Shown here: positions 41,476-50,147 of the stretch, one piece after another | Numbering within the stretch: the stretch's first letter is position 1 | Layout of the letters: the number at the start of each line of letters is the position of its first letter | Assembly: GCA_965219015.1 (NCBI GenBank) | Contig: CBDCNH010000011.1 | Span: 558,001-622,000, forward strand | DNA from: CBDCNH01 sp965219015 | GTDB taxonomy: Bacteria > Pseudomonadota > Alphaproteobacteria > Rhodobacterales > Rhodobacteraceae | Length of the DNA: 64,000 nucleotides | Direction of reading: 5' to 3' | Translations under genes and position numbers: made by a program | The notes under the pieces: model-generated | What the model saw: the letters and a program-made list of their open reading frames with translations, nothing else | Told to the model about the DNA's origin: nothing | Database searches by the model: none

Positions 41476-42327
41476 TCACCGCGCGTAGGCCTGCCGGACC
41501 AGCGCCAAAAATGCCTCGAACGCCTCGTTCCCCGTCAGCTTCGCGGCATAGAGGTTGATCCGCGTCGATGCGAGTTCGGGCAACGCGCCGCCATGCTGAA
41601 CCAGCTCGACATCCCTGAACTCGCTGCCCGCGATCACGACATGGACCGCAAGATCGGCGCTGACGCTCGCTTCGATCGTGCGTGTCGAGGCGGATTCGAC
41701 GGCCATCTCCCAAGGGATCGCCGCTTGGTCCAGAGCTTCCTGCACGGACTTGCGGAAGATGCACGTATGCTCGAAGGCGAGCCGCAGCGGGCGGGAGCGC
41801 CAGGCGGACCCACCCGGCGACCCAATCCACACGAGCGGCGACACCGCCAGCGTCTCGCCCGCCGCATCGCAGTCGTCCTCGGTGGTCAGGATGGCGTCGC
41901 ATTCGCCGCGCGCGAAGAGCTGCTTGAGCTGCCGCGTGTAGGACGACACCAATTGCACCCGCATCCGGGGATAGGCCGCCGCGAACCGCTGGAGCACCTT
42001 CGGCAGCGCCGGATAGACGATGTCCGCCGGCACCCCGAACACGATCTCGCCCTCGTAGGCCCGAAGCGTCAGCCGATCGAACACCTCGTCGTTGAGCGCC
42101 AGCATCCGCCGCGCGAAGCCGAGGAGCTGCTCCCCCGGCGCGGTCAGAGCCACCTTGCGCGCGCCTCGATCGAGCAGTCGCAGCCCGAGTGCGTCCTCCA
42201 GACGCTTGACCTGCATCGATACCGCCGACTGCGTGAGGTTGAGAAACCCCGCCGCCCGCGTGACGCCGCCCGCATCCGCCACGGCGACGAAGGACTTCAA
42301 GGCGTTCAGGTCGAGTGTGCGTGACAT
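41476..42327 (-). CDS. LysR-family transcriptional regulator
   Basis: A 283-residue regulator. The N-terminal HTH reads LNALKSFVAVADAGGVTRAAGFLNLTQ and SAVSMQVKRLEDALGLRLLDR, followed by the periplasmic-binding-like effector domain (GEIVFGVPADIVYPALPKVL). The target is unknown: the divergent neighbour is a DUF1127 gene 109 bp away, and neither gene suggests a metabolite. Confidence 0.93.
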   Translation of the reverse strand: MSRTLDLNALKSFVAVADAGGVTRAAGFLNLTQSAVSMQVKRLEDALGLRLLDRGARKVALTAPGEQLLGFARRMLALNDEVFDRLTLRAYEGEIVFGVPADIVYPALPKVLQRFAAAYPRMRVQLVSSYTRQLKQLFARGECDAILTTEDDCDAAGETLAVSPLVWIGSPGGSAWRSRPLRLAFEHTCIFRKSVQEALDQAAIPWEMAVESASTRTIEASVSADLAVHVVIAGSEFRDVELVQHGGALPELASTRINLYAAKLTGNEAFEAFLALVRQAYAR

Positions 42328-42436
42328 AACGTTCCGTCATGGAGAAGAGCAAAAGCATTCATTTTTCAAATGGACCCGGATGTGCGACAGCCGTCAAGCC
42401 AAATGTCACGGCATGTCGTTTTGAAGGCTTTCTCCG

Positions 42437-42658
42437 ATGTCGATGCACTCCCCGTCCGTCCTCTCGGCGCGCAGCGCGGTCCCTGCCCTGTCGCGCCTCT
42501 GGGCTGCCGTCTTTCTCGGTCACGCCGCCTGGAAACAGCGCCAGCATCTTCGCGACCTCGACGATGCGGCCCTGGCCGACATCGGGCTGACGCGCCTCGA
42601 TGCGGAGCGCGAGGCGGCGCGGAGCATCTGGAACGTGCCGCTGAACTGGCGGCGTTGA
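42437..42658 (+). CDS. DUF1127-domain small protein
   Basis: A 73-residue protein with the DUF1127 motif at its C-terminal half: WKQRQHLRDLDDAALADIGLTRLDAEREA. Arginine-rich DUF1127 proteins of alphaproteobacteria bind RNA and affect phosphate and RNA metabolism (shown for CcaF1 of Rhodobacter sphaeroides and others). It is divergent from the LysR gene across a 109-bp AT-richer gap. Confidence 0.9.
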   Translation: MSMHSPSVLSARSAVPALSRLWAAVFLGHAAWKQRQHLRDLDDAALADIGLTRLDAEREAARSIWNVPLNWRR

Positions 42659-42688
42659 CCTTTTGCAGCGGCTGCGGGCCCAAGAGCC

Positions 42689-42717
42689 TTGAATAGTGCG
42701 GGGGTCTTGCCGATATT
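42689..42717 (+). promoter_or_regulatory. Putative promoter of the YbhL-like gene
   Basis: TTGAAT (42689-42694), 17-bp spacer, GATATT (42712-42717), each four of six to the sigma-70 consensus. The implied start near 42724 gives a leader of about 50 nt with a hairpin. Confidence 0.4.
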
Positions 42718-42723
42718 CGCGAG

Positions 42724-42770
42724 ACCGACCGGCATCGCTTTGCCGGACCCGCATGTCCTGAGAGGAGGCT
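42724..42770 (+). ncRNA. Structured leader before the YbhL-like gene
   Basis: A 6-bp perfect stem CCGGCA/TGCCGG (42729-42746, loop TCGCTT) is followed by GAGAGGAGG, the ribosome site. A ybhL RNA motif upstream of YbhL-family genes in alphaproteobacteria has been reported from comparative genomics. Whether this hairpin belongs to it is undecided. No T-run follows, so it is not a terminator for the preceding gene. Confidence 0.35.
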
Positions 42771-42773
42771 TGA

Positions 42774-43496
42774 ATGGCACAGTTTGAGACGACGCGCCGC
42801 ACTGGCGCAGGCGTCCGTACCGCGCAAATCGACGAGGGCCTCCGGGCTCACATGAACAAGGTCTACGGGCTGATGTCCGTTGGCATGGCCGTGACCGGCG
42901 CCGTCGCCTGGTACGTCGGCACCAACGAGGAGCTGGTGCGCCAGATCTTCATGACCCCGCTGAAGTGGGTCGTGATGTTCGCGCCCCTCGTCGTGGTGTT
43001 CGCGTTCGGCGCGATGATCCAGCGCATGTCGCAGGCGGCGGCGCAGGCCGTGTTCTTCGGCTTCGCCGCGCTGATGGGCCTGTCGATCAGCTACATCTTC
43101 GCCGTGTTCACCGGCATCTCGATCGCCCAGACGTTCTTCACCACCGCCATCGCCTTCGCGGGGCTGAGCCTCTACGGCTACACCACCAAGCGCGACCTGT
43201 CGGGGATGGGCACGTTCCTGATGATGGGCGTGATCGGCCTCATCGTGGCGTCGCTCGTCAACATCTTTCTGCAGTCGCCCGCGGTGATGTTCGCGGTCTC
43301 GGCGCTCGGCGTGCTGATCTTCGCGGGCCTCACCGCCTACGACACGCAGTCGATCAAGAACGAGTACGTGGCGATGGCCGGGCACGGCGACCGCGAGTGG
43401 CTCGGCAAGGCCGCGATCATGGGCGCGCTGCGGCTCTACCTCGACTTCCTGAACATGTTCATGTTCCTGCTGCAGTTCATGGGCAACCGGAACTGA
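42774..43496 (+). CDS. Bax inhibitor-1/YccA (YbhL-like) membrane protein
   Basis: A 240-residue seven-helix membrane protein of the BI-1/TMBIM family, reported as pH-sensitive calcium leak channels. The N-terminus is polar (AQFETTRRTGAGVRTAQIDEG), helices follow from residue 30, and the C-terminus has the family hallmark GALRLYLDFLNMFMFLLQFMG with its conserved Asp. FAGLTAYDTQSIKN carries the second conserved Asp. Confidence 0.95.
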   Translation: MAQFETTRRTGAGVRTAQIDEGLRAHMNKVYGLMSVGMAVTGAVAWYVGTNEELVRQIFMTPLKWVVMFAPLVVVFAFGAMIQRMSQAAAQAVFFGFAALMGLSISYIFAVFTGISIAQTFFTTAIAFAGLSLYGYTTKRDLSGMGTFLMMGVIGLIVASLVNIFLQSPAVMFAVSALGVLIFAGLTAYDTQSIKNEYVAMAGHGDREWLGKAAIMGALRLYLDFLNMFMFLLQFMGNRN

Positions 43497-43518
43497 GCTT
43501 AAGGAACTGGCATACCAG

Positions 43519-43548
43519 AAGGGCCGGCCATCGCGCCGGCCCTTTTTC
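43519..43548 (+). terminator. Strong rho-independent terminator
   Basis: A 10-bp stem AAGGGCCGGC/GCCGGCCCTT with loop CATCGC, followed by TTTTC, 23 bp after the YbhL-like stop. Confidence 0.93.
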
Positions 43549-43574
43549 ATGCGCGCGTCGGATCGTCATGGCGG

Positions 43575-44057
43575 TCAGAGGCGCCGTTGCATCGCGATGG
43601 CCGGGAAGCTGATGCCTTCGCGAAGCTCGATCATGCGCGGCCCGATCTCGCGAAATCCCATCGCCTTGTAGAACGGCACCGCCGTGCGCGTCGCGAGGCA
43701 GTCGAAGCGGCGCACGCCCGAATTCGCGGCTTCGGCGAAGATGCGCGACAGGATCGCCCGGCCGATGCCCTGGCGCACATGCGCGGGATCGGTCACGACA
43801 TGGCGCAGATCAGCACCGCTGCTGCGTGACGGCGTCCAGCCTCCGGCGCCCACCGCACGCTCGCCCGCCTCGGCGATCCAGTAGGTGCCCGACGCCAGAA
43901 GCGCCGGACGCGCCCGTGCGATGATCGGCAGCGCGGTCACCATCACGGACGGCGGGTAATCGGGGCGGAGGAGCTTCGGGTAGGACCGCGCCAGCAGAGC
44001 GTCCACGACGCCGAGATCGGCGCGTGTCGCGTGGCGAAGTGTGATCGTCGTCGTCAT
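43575..44057 (-). CDS. GNAT-family N-acetyltransferase
   Basis: A 160-residue acetyltransferase. The acetyl-CoA loop is VRQGIGRAILSRIF near residue 97, after LRHVVTDP; FYKAMGFREIG is the conserved C-terminal block. The substrate cannot be predicted. It lies between the YbhL terminator and rpmG, same strand as rpmG. Confidence 0.92.
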   Translation of the reverse strand: MTTTITLRHATRADLGVVDALLARSYPKLLRPDYPPSVMVTALPIIARARPALLASGTYWIAEAGERAVGAGGWTPSRSSGADLRHVVTDPAHVRQGIGRAILSRIFAEAANSGVRRFDCLATRTAVPFYKAMGFREIGPRMIELREGISFPAIAMQRRL

Positions 44058-44137
44058 GCCGCGAGACTGGCAGACGTCCGAGAGTCGGGGAAGAGATTTT
44101 GCGGGCGTGCGTCAGCTTCGGTGCGGACGCGGCAGGA

Positions 44138-44305
44138 TCACTTGATCTTGCCTTCCTTGTACTCGACGTGCTGGCGGACGACGGGATCGAACTTCCGCAC
44201 GCTCATCTTCTCGGTCATCGTGCGGGCGTTCTTCTTCGTGACGTAGAAGTGCCCGGTGCCGGCGGTCGAGTTCAGCCGGATCTTGATGGTGGTCGGCTTT
44301 GCCAT
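44138..44305 (-). CDS. rpmG: Ribosomal protein bL33
   Basis: A 55-residue protein MAKPTTIKIRLNSTAGTGHF followed by YVTKKNARTMTEKMSVRKFD and ending in GKIK, a standard bL33. It lacks the CxxC pairs, so it is the zinc-independent form. It is single, without rpmB nearby. Confidence 0.97.
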   Translation of the reverse strand: MAKPTTIKIRLNSTAGTGHFYVTKKNARTMTEKMSVRKFDPVVRQHVEYKEGKIK

Positions 44306-44438
44306 GTGTCTGGTCCTCGACGGTCATTCCGAAGCGCGGTGTTTAAGTGCCCGACCCGCGAAGTCAACCGCAAAACCCCGCGCCCGGCTTGCGCGGTGGG
44401 TTGCCTCTGGCATGATGGGTCGAACGGAGGAGCCCGCC

Positions 44439-46238
44439 ATGCCCGACCTGTCCCGTCTTTTGCGCGCCGCGAGCCTCGTCGCCATCCTCGCCGGTCCCGC
44501 CACGGCTGAGCAGGCCGGCGACACGGTGGCGCCCGAAGCACCGACCGACGCCTCCGGGGCGCAGGCGACGCCGACCGCGGCCTCCGCGGCGCAAGCGGCC
44601 AAGGCCGCAGGCAAGCCCGTCGAGGCGGCGCACTGGATGGTCGCCGCGGCCAATCCGGTGGCCACCGAAGCGGGAGCCAAGGTGCTGCGCGCGGGCGGCA
44701 GCGCGGCCGACGCGATGGTCGCGGTGCAGTCCGTGCTCGGCCTCGTCGAGCCGCAGTCCTCGGGGCTCGGCGGCGGCGCGTTCCTCGTGTGGTACGACGC
44801 GGCGACGGGGAAGGTCACGACGCTCGATGGCCGCGAGACCGCGCCGATGGCGGCGACGCCGGAGCTGTTCCTCGACGCCGCGGGCGAGCCGCTGGAGTTC
44901 TACGACGCCGTCGTCGGCGGCCGCTCCGTCGGCACGCCCGGCACGCCCGCGCTGATGGCCGAGGCGCACCGGCGCTGGGGCCGCGCCAACTGGGCCGGGC
45001 TCTTCGACGACGCGGTCCGCCTCGCCCGCGACGGCTTCGCGGTCTCGCCGCGCCTCGCGGGCGCGGTTGCCGACGACCCCGAGCGGCTCGGCCGCTTCCC
45101 CGCGACGGCGGCCTACTTCCTCCCCGGCGGCACACCGCTCGCCGAGGGGACGACGCTGAAGAACCCCGCCTACGCCGCGACGCTGGCGCGCCTCGCCCGC
45201 GAGGGGACGTCGGCGCTCTACGAAGGCGAGATCGCCGAGGACATCGTGGCGACCGTGCGCTCCGCCGCGGGCAACCCCGGCGTCCTTGCGACTTCCGATC
45301 TCGCGGCCTACCGCGTCCGCGAGCGCCCGGCGGTCTGCGCGCCCTACCGCGGCTACGAGGTCTGCGGCATGGGTCCGCCGTCTTCGGGCGGGCTCACGGT
45401 GGGGCAGATCCTCGGCCTCGTCGCCCCCTACGACCTCGCCGCGATGGGCCCCGCGAGCCCCGACGCCTGGCGCATCATCGGCGACGCCTCGCGCCTCGCC
45501 TTCGCGGACCGCGGCCGGTACATGGCCGACAGCGACTTCGTGCCGGTGCCGGTCGAGGGCCTCCTCGACCCGAAGTACCTCGGCGAACGCGCGAAGCTCC
45601 TCTCCGGCGACCGCGCGCTCGGCGACGTGGCGGCGGGCGAGCCCACCTGGGACCACGCGGGCCTGCAGGGCGACGGCGGCGCCATCGAGCTCCCGTCCAC
45701 CAGCCAGATCGCCATCGTCGATGCCGCGGGCAACGCGCTCGCCATGACGACGACGATCGAGAACGGCTTCGGCTCGCGGCTGATGACGCACGGCTACCTC
45801 CTCAACAACGAGCTTACCGACTTCTCTTTCGAGACCCACGCCGACGGCTGGCCGGTCGCGAACCGCGTCGAGCCCGGCAAGCGCCCGCGCTCGTCGATGG
45901 CGCCCACGATCGTGCTCAAGGACGGCCGCCCGGTGTTCGTCGTGGGCTCCCCCGGCGGCAGCCAGATCATCGGCTTCGTCGCGCAGGCGCTCATCGCGCA
46001 TCTCGACTGGGGCATGGACCCGCAGGCCGCGGTCGCGATGCCGCACATCCTCAACCGCTTCGGCACCTTCGACATCGAGGAGGGAACTGCCGCCACGGAC
46101 CTCGACGCGCCGCTCCGCGCGATGGGGTTCGAGACCAAGGTCGGCCCGGTCAACTCCGGCCTCCAGGCCATCGCCATCGGCGCCACCCTCACCGGCGGCG
46201 CCGATCCCCGCCGCGAGGGCGTCGCCCTCGGCGAGTGA
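44439..46238 (+). CDS. ggt: Gamma-glutamyltransferase
   Basis: A periplasmic Ntn-hydrolase processed into two subunits that cleaves glutathione gamma-glutamyl bonds. The protein has 599 residues. A signal peptide (LLRAASLVAILAGPATAEQ) precedes an Ala/Thr/Pro-rich linker. The large subunit has GLVEPQSSGLGGGAFLVWY. The autoprocessing threonine is in LPSTSQIAIVD near residue 420 (the usual TTH reads TSQ). The small subunit has YLLNNELTDFSF and VVGSPGGSQIIGF. The start at 44439 follows GGAGGAG. Confidence 0.94.
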   Translation: MPDLSRLLRAASLVAILAGPATAEQAGDTVAPEAPTDASGAQATPTAASAAQAAKAAGKPVEAAHWMVAAANPVATEAGAKVLRAGGSAADAMVAVQSVLGLVEPQSSGLGGGAFLVWYDAATGKVTTLDGRETAPMAATPELFLDAAGEPLEFYDAVVGGRSVGTPGTPALMAEAHRRWGRANWAGLFDDAVRLARDGFAVSPRLAGAVADDPERLGRFPATAAYFLPGGTPLAEGTTLKNPAYAATLARLAREGTSALYEGEIAEDIVATVRSAAGNPGVLATSDLAAYRVRERPAVCAPYRGYEVCGMGPPSSGGLTVGQILGLVAPYDLAAMGPASPDAWRIIGDASRLAFADRGRYMADSDFVPVPVEGLLDPKYLGERAKLLSGDRALGDVAAGEPTWDHAGLQGDGGAIELPSTSQIAIVDAAGNALAMTTTIENGFGSRLMTHGYLLNNELTDFSFETHADGWPVANRVEPGKRPRSSMAPTIVLKDGRPVFVVGSPGGSQIIGFVAQALIAHLDWGMDPQAAVAMPHILNRFGTFDIEEGTAATDLDAPLRAMGFETKVGPVNSGLQAIAIGATLTGGADPRREGVALGE

Positions 46239-46654
46239 CCGACCTCGCGCGCTTTGGCGGAGTGGGTCGTGGACCCAAAAATACGGCGGGTCATTCGCTC
46301 GGAACGCCGCGCTCAAATCGCCAGGAAGCAGCGAAGCCGAATGTGCTGTCTTTAAGGTAGAAGAGGAAGTGCTGCTTTTTCGCAGTCGACGGTACGAGTT
46401 CGTGCCAGTGCGTCGGCGGGAGGCGCTGGTGGTCGTCGCCAAGTAACTCGTAAACCTCGCCCCAAGCCGGTGCAGTTGCCATAGCGGCACTGCCCAAAAG
46501 ACCAGCCCTCGTCGTTGGTTGCCCCCGGCCGCCGCATCGCGCACTGCACGAACGTCAGGCACCCCGTCTCGTCTTTTCCCGCCACGTGAGCCCACGGGTT
46601 CGGGAACAAGGTCAGCCGCACCTTGGTGCCGCTTGCCGTCACCTCTCCGTAAGG
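46239..46654. other. Decayed region between ggt and an NTF2-like pseudogene
   Basis: About 415 bp with mixed codon use and no intact gene. It holds the doubtful minus-strand frame at 46291-46497 and the upstream shifted frame to about 46660. No inverted repeats, transposase or RNA gene was found. Confidence 0.4.
46291..46497 (-). CDS. Short open frame in a decayed region, doubtful
   Basis: A 68-codon frame (TAPAWGEVYELLGDDHQRLP, ending FAASWRFERGVPSE). Its codon use is clearly less G/C-ending than the neighbours (AAA GAC AGC ACA TTC). A second frame just upstream also reads protein-like (VTASGTKVRLTLFPNPWAHV, GKDETGCLTFVQC), so this may be the 3' part of a frameshifted foreign gene. Function unknown; it could be noise. 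Confidence 0.25.
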   Translation of the reverse strand: MGSAAMATAPAWGEVYELLGDDHQRLPPTHWHELVPSTAKKQHFLFYLKDSTFGFAASWRFERGVPSE

Positions 46655-46978
46655 TTCATTGGGCTCGGCGCGCGCTTCGCGGCGGAGTGGGAGGCCGGCT
46701 GGAACAGCCGCGACCTCGACCGCATCCTGCTGCACTACCGCCGCGACGTCGCGTTCCGATCGCTGAAGGCCGTCGCGCTGACCGGCAGCGGCGAGGTGGC
46801 GGATGGCGGCGCTTCGTCGCAACTGGGCCGCCGCGCTCGAACGCCAGCCGGACCTTGCGTTCCGCGTGACCAAAACATTCGGCGGGCATAGGATGGCGAT
46901 CCTCGCCTACACCAACCACCGCGGCGCCCGGGCTGCGCCGACGGCCTCGTGGCGCGGGCGGGTGCCTGCCATGCCTGA
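46655..46978 (+). pseudogene. NTF2-like (SnoaL) protein remnant
   Basis: The reading FAAEWEAGWNSRDLDRILLH and YRRDVAFRSLKAVALTGSGE is typical of nuclear-transport-factor-2-like proteins. At about 46800 it must shift frame to continue as AALRRNWAAALERQPDLAFR and MAILAYTNHRGARAA. At about 46935 it shifts again to DGLVARAGACHA and TGA at 46976. The 5' end is also missing. At least two indels make it non-functional. It ends 7 bp from the rnpB 3' end. Confidence 0.75.
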
Positions 46979-46984
46979 GCGGAT

Positions 46985-47368
46985 GCGCGGATGGCCTGTA
47001 AGCCGGATTCTGTTCCGGGGGGCGGGCCCCCTTCGACGGTCATTCCTCTGGCCCCGCCGTTGCCGGCGGGGTCTGGCTGCCAACCCGGGCCTCGGGATGG
47101 AGCGTCCCCGGGCTTGCGCCCATGAGGCCCCTATTCGGCATTGCTCCTGGTGGGGCTTGCCGTGCCGGTCCTGTCGCCAGTCCCGCGGTGGGCTCTTGCC
47201 CCACCGTTTCACCCTTGCCGCGCGGCCCGGAGGCGGCGCGGCGGTCTCTTCTCTGTGGCGCTTTCCCTCGGGTTGCCCCGGCCGGGCGTTACCCGGCACC
47301 ATCGCTCCATGGAGTCCGGACTTTCCTCGCGGGGCTCGCGCCCCACGCGACCGTCCGGCCATCCGCGC
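46985..47368 (-). ncRNA. rnpB: RNase P RNA, bacterial class A
   Basis: The catalytic RNA of RNase P. On the minus strand the 5' and 3' ends form a 12-bp P1 helix (GCGCGGATGGCC with GGCCATCCGCGC). The universally conserved elements GAGGAAAGTCCGGACTCC (47313-47330) and ACAGAATCCGGCTTAC near the 3' end are intact. The length of about 384 nt fits the alphaproteobacterial form. The ends are set by P1 and may be off by a few bases. Confidence 0.95.
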
Positions 47369-47378
47369 GAGGCCGGGG

Positions 47379-48098
47379 TTAGGCGGCGCCCGCCGCCCGG
47401 TCAACGCAAAACCGCGCGAGGCCCGCGGCGAGCGCCATGTCCGCGGCGTCGAGCGGCCCCCGCGCGGCGGGGCGGAAGCGCAGGCGGACCGCCTCGAGGA
47501 GTGCCGCGTCGTCCGCGTCGGGATAGCCGAACGCCGCCGCATCGGCGCGGAACCGCGCGGGATCCGGCGCGAGCCCTGCGACCGGCTCGGGCCAGACCGA
47601 CAGCCCGTCCGCCGCGAGCGCGCGCCAGTCGAAGCGCCGCCCCGGATCGACCTTGCGCCCCGGCGCCATGTCCGAGTGCGCGATCACCCCCGCGGGTCCG
47701 ATCCCCCAGCGCGCGAAGATGCCGCCGAGGAGGTCGCGCAGCGCCGCCATCTGGCGCGCGCCGAAGGGCTGCGCGCCGTCGTTGGCAAGCTCGATCCCGA
47801 TCGAGCGGGAGTTCACGTCCCCTGCCCCGCCCCACGCCCCCGCGCCCGCGTGCCAGGCCCGCTGCGCCTCGTCCACCATGCGCCAGACGGTGCCCGCCTC
47901 GCCGACGAGCCAGTGCGCCGAGACCTCCGGCGCGGGGGCGCTGAGGCGGGCGAGCGCGGCCTCGGCGCTGGCCATCTCGGTGAAGTGCAGCACCACCAGC
48001 GTCGGGCGAAGCCCGTTCCGCCGCGGCCCGAAGTTCGGCGACGGCGCCTCGACGATCAGCGCACCGACCGGCGGAACGGCGTGGGATCCCAATAGCAC
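47379..48098 (-). CDS. ampD: AmpD-type N-acetylmuramyl-L-alanine amidase
   Basis: A zinc amidase that recycles anhydro-muropeptides. The protein has 239 residues. Zinc and active-site residues are visible in LVVLHFTEM, AWHAGAG and VIAHSDMAPGRKVDPG, and SRSIGIELAND is conserved. The C-terminal extension carries a PG-binding-like helix set. The start at 48098 overlaps the preceding gene by 43 bp; a later start is possible but no better ribosome site is seen. No signal peptide, so cytoplasmic. Confidence 0.9.
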   Translation of the reverse strand: MLLGSHAVPPVGALIVEAPSPNFGPRRNGLRPTLVVLHFTEMASAEAALARLSAPAPEVSAHWLVGEAGTVWRMVDEAQRAWHAGAGAWGGAGDVNSRSIGIELANDGAQPFGARQMAALRDLLGGIFARWGIGPAGVIAHSDMAPGRKVDPGRRFDWRALAADGLSVWPEPVAGLAPDPARFRADAAAFGYPDADDAALLEAVRLRFRPAARGPLDAADMALAAGLARFCVDRAAGAA

Positions 48099-48658
48099 GC
48101 GAAGCCGTCGCCATCGGGATCGACGCCGAGCGCGTCGCGCTCGGGCCCGCCGCGCTGGAGGAACGCAATCTGGGCAAGATCGGGCGAGGGATATTTGGCG
48201 CAGGCACGCTCGAAGCCGCCGCGGGTCACGATCGGCGAGCGGCGATAGACCTTCTCGCCGAGCTGGTTGCTCGCCGACAGCGCGTAGGAGACGATGTTCG
48301 TTCCGCTGCTGCCCGAGCGCTGCGGCAACGCCGTCGGCGCGATCTCGACATACTGCGCGCGCTGCCGGGCAAGCCGCTCGCGGTCGCTCTCGATGCTCTG
48401 GCGCGAGGACACGGCCTTGAAGTCCTGCTCGTCGGAGATCGAGCTGCGATCCTCCGGCGTCGATTGCAGCTCGCGCTCGCCGCCCTGCGGCGCAACCCCC
48501 GCGAACACGTCGCCGCGCGGCCGGTCGCCGGGGAGGCTCGGATCGCCGCCCTCGAGGCTGATCTCACGATCGCGCACGTAGTCGGGGTAGCTCTCGCCGC
48601 CGGGCTTCGGCGCGCAGGCTGCGAGGAGGAGGAGGCCGGCGAGGAGGATGCGTGTCAT
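48056..48658 (-). CDS. Lipoprotein with C-terminal Excalibur domain
   Basis: A 200-residue protein. The signal peptide MTRILLAGLLLLAAC ends in a lipobox (LAAC). A polar, disordered region follows. The last 55 residues form an Excalibur-type calcium-binding domain with VDPDGDGFACYW and a paired cysteine in FERACAKY. It lies between gatA (1 bp apart) and ampD on one strand. Function unknown; a cell-envelope role is likely. Confidence 0.85.
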   Translation of the reverse strand: MTRILLAGLLLLAACAPKPGGESYPDYVRDREISLEGGDPSLPGDRPRGDVFAGVAPQGGERELQSTPEDRSSISDEQDFKAVSSRQSIESDRERLARQRAQYVEIAPTALPQRSGSSGTNIVSYALSASNQLGEKVYRRSPIVTRGGFERACAKYPSPDLAQIAFLQRGGPERDALGVDPDGDGFACYWDPTPFRRSVR

Positions 48659-48659
48659 G

Positions 48660-50147
48660 TCACCACCAGTGCGGCGCGCGGGCGTCGAAGCCCGCCGCGG
48701 TCTCTAGAGCATAGGCGTGGTTGAGGAGGTCCGCCTCCTCCCAGGGCCGGCCGATGAGCTGGAGCCCGAGCGGCAGGCCCTGCGCGTCGAGCCCCGCGGG
48801 CACCGAGATCGCCGGCAGCCCCGCGAGGTTCACCGTCACGGTGAACACGTCGTTGAGGTACATCGCCACCGGGTCCGCCCCCGCCATCTCGCCGAGCCCG
48901 AACGCGGCCGAGGGCGTGGCAGGCGTCAGGATCGCGTCGATCCCGTCCGCGAAGGCCGCCTCGAAGTCGCGCCGGATCAACGTCCGCACCCGCTGCGCGC
49001 GCCGGTAGTAGGCGTCGTAGAACCCCGCCGAGAGCACGTAGGTGCCGATGAGCACGCGCCGCTGCACCTCCGTCCCGAACCCTTCCGCGCGGGTGCGGGC
49101 GTACATCTCGGTGATGCCGTCGCCCTGCCCCAGCGCCGCGCGGCGCCCGTAGCGCACGCCGTCGTAGCGCGCGAGGTTCGACGACGCCTCGGCGGGCGCG
49201 ATGACGTAATAGGCCGGCAGCGCGTACTTCGTGTGCGGGAGCGAGATGTCGGCGATCTCGGCGCCCGCGTCGGCGAGCATCCGGCGGCCCTCGGCCCAGA
49301 GCGCCTCGATCTCCGCGGGCATCCCCTCCATGCGGTACTCGCGCGGGATGCCGATGCGGCGGCCGCGGATGTCGCCGGTGAGCGCCGCCTCGAAGTCCGG
49401 CACGGGGAGCGGCGCGGACGTGCTGTCCCGCGCGTCGTGCCCCGCCATCGCGCCGAGGAGGATCGCGGCATCGCGCACCGTCTTCGTCAGCGGCCCCGCC
49501 TGGTCGAGCGAGGAGGCGAAGGCGATGACGCCCCAGCGCGAGCAGCGCCCGTAGGTCGGCTTGATGCCGACGATGCCGGCGAAGGCCGCGGGCTGGCGGA
49601 TCGAGCCGCCGGTATCGGTGCCGGTGGCTGCGAGACAGAGGTCCGCCGCGACCGCCGCCGCCGAGCCGCCCGAGGAGCCGCCGGGGGTGAGCGGCGCCGT
49701 GTCGTTGCCGCGCCGCCACGGGCTCACGGCAGGACCGTAGGCGGAGGTCTCGTTCGACGAGCCCATCGCGAACTCGTCCATGTTCAGCTTGCCGAGCATC
49801 ACCGCGCCCGCGTCCCAGAGCCGCCCGGTGACGCCCGACTCGTAGGGCGGCCGGAAGCCCTCGAGGATGCGCGAGCCCGCCTGCGCGGGGGTGCCGCGGG
49901 TGCAGAAGAGATCCTTGATGCCGAGCGGGATGCCCGCGAGCGGGCCGGCCTCGCCCTTCGCGAGGGCGGTGTCGGCGGCGCGGGCCTGCGCGCGGGCGAT
50001 GTCGGGGGTGGGGTGGACGACCGCGTTGAGCGCGCCCGCGGCGTCGATGGCGGCGAGGCAGGCGTCGGCGAGCTCGACGGCGGTGAAGTCGCGCGCGCGA
50101 AGCCCGTCGCGGGCGGCGGCGACGGTGAGCGCGTTGAGCGCGGTCAC
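48660..50147 (-). CDS. gatA: Asp/Glu-tRNA amidotransferase subunit A
   Basis: The amidase subunit that turns Glu-tRNA(Gln) or Asp-tRNA(Asn) into the amides. The protein has 495 residues from a GTG start. The Ser-cisSer-Lys triad is in GIPLGIKDLFCTRG, PGGSSGGSAAAV and TDTGGSIRQPAAF. The start overlaps gatC (GTGA). gatB is not adjacent, which is common. Confidence 0.97.
   Translation of the reverse strand: MTALNALTVAAARDGLRARDFTAVELADACLAAIDAAGALNAVVHPTPDIARAQARAADTALAKGEAGPLAGIPLGIKDLFCTRGTPAQAGSRILEGFRPPYESGVTGRLWDAGAVMLGKLNMDEFAMGSSNETSAYGPAVSPWRRGNDTAPLTPGGSSGGSAAAVAADLCLAATGTDTGGSIRQPAAFAGIVGIKPTYGRCSRWGVIAFASSLDQAGPLTKTVRDAAILLGAMAGHDARDSTSAPLPVPDFEAALTGDIRGRRIGIPREYRMEGMPAEIEALWAEGRRMLADAGAEIADISLPHTKYALPAYYVIAPAEASSNLARYDGVRYGRRAALGQGDGITEMYARTRAEGFGTEVQRRVLIGTYVLSAGFYDAYYRRAQRVRTLIRRDFEAAFADGIDAILTPATPSAAFGLGEMAGADPVAMYLNDVFTVTVNLAGLPAISVPAGLDAQGLPLGLQLIGRPWEEADLLNHAYALETAAGFDARAPHWW

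Noticed and set aside
47000..47370. Short open frames across the RNase P RNA
   Set aside because: The conserved rnpB elements and the P1 pairing explain the sequence; the frames have no ribosome sites or domains.
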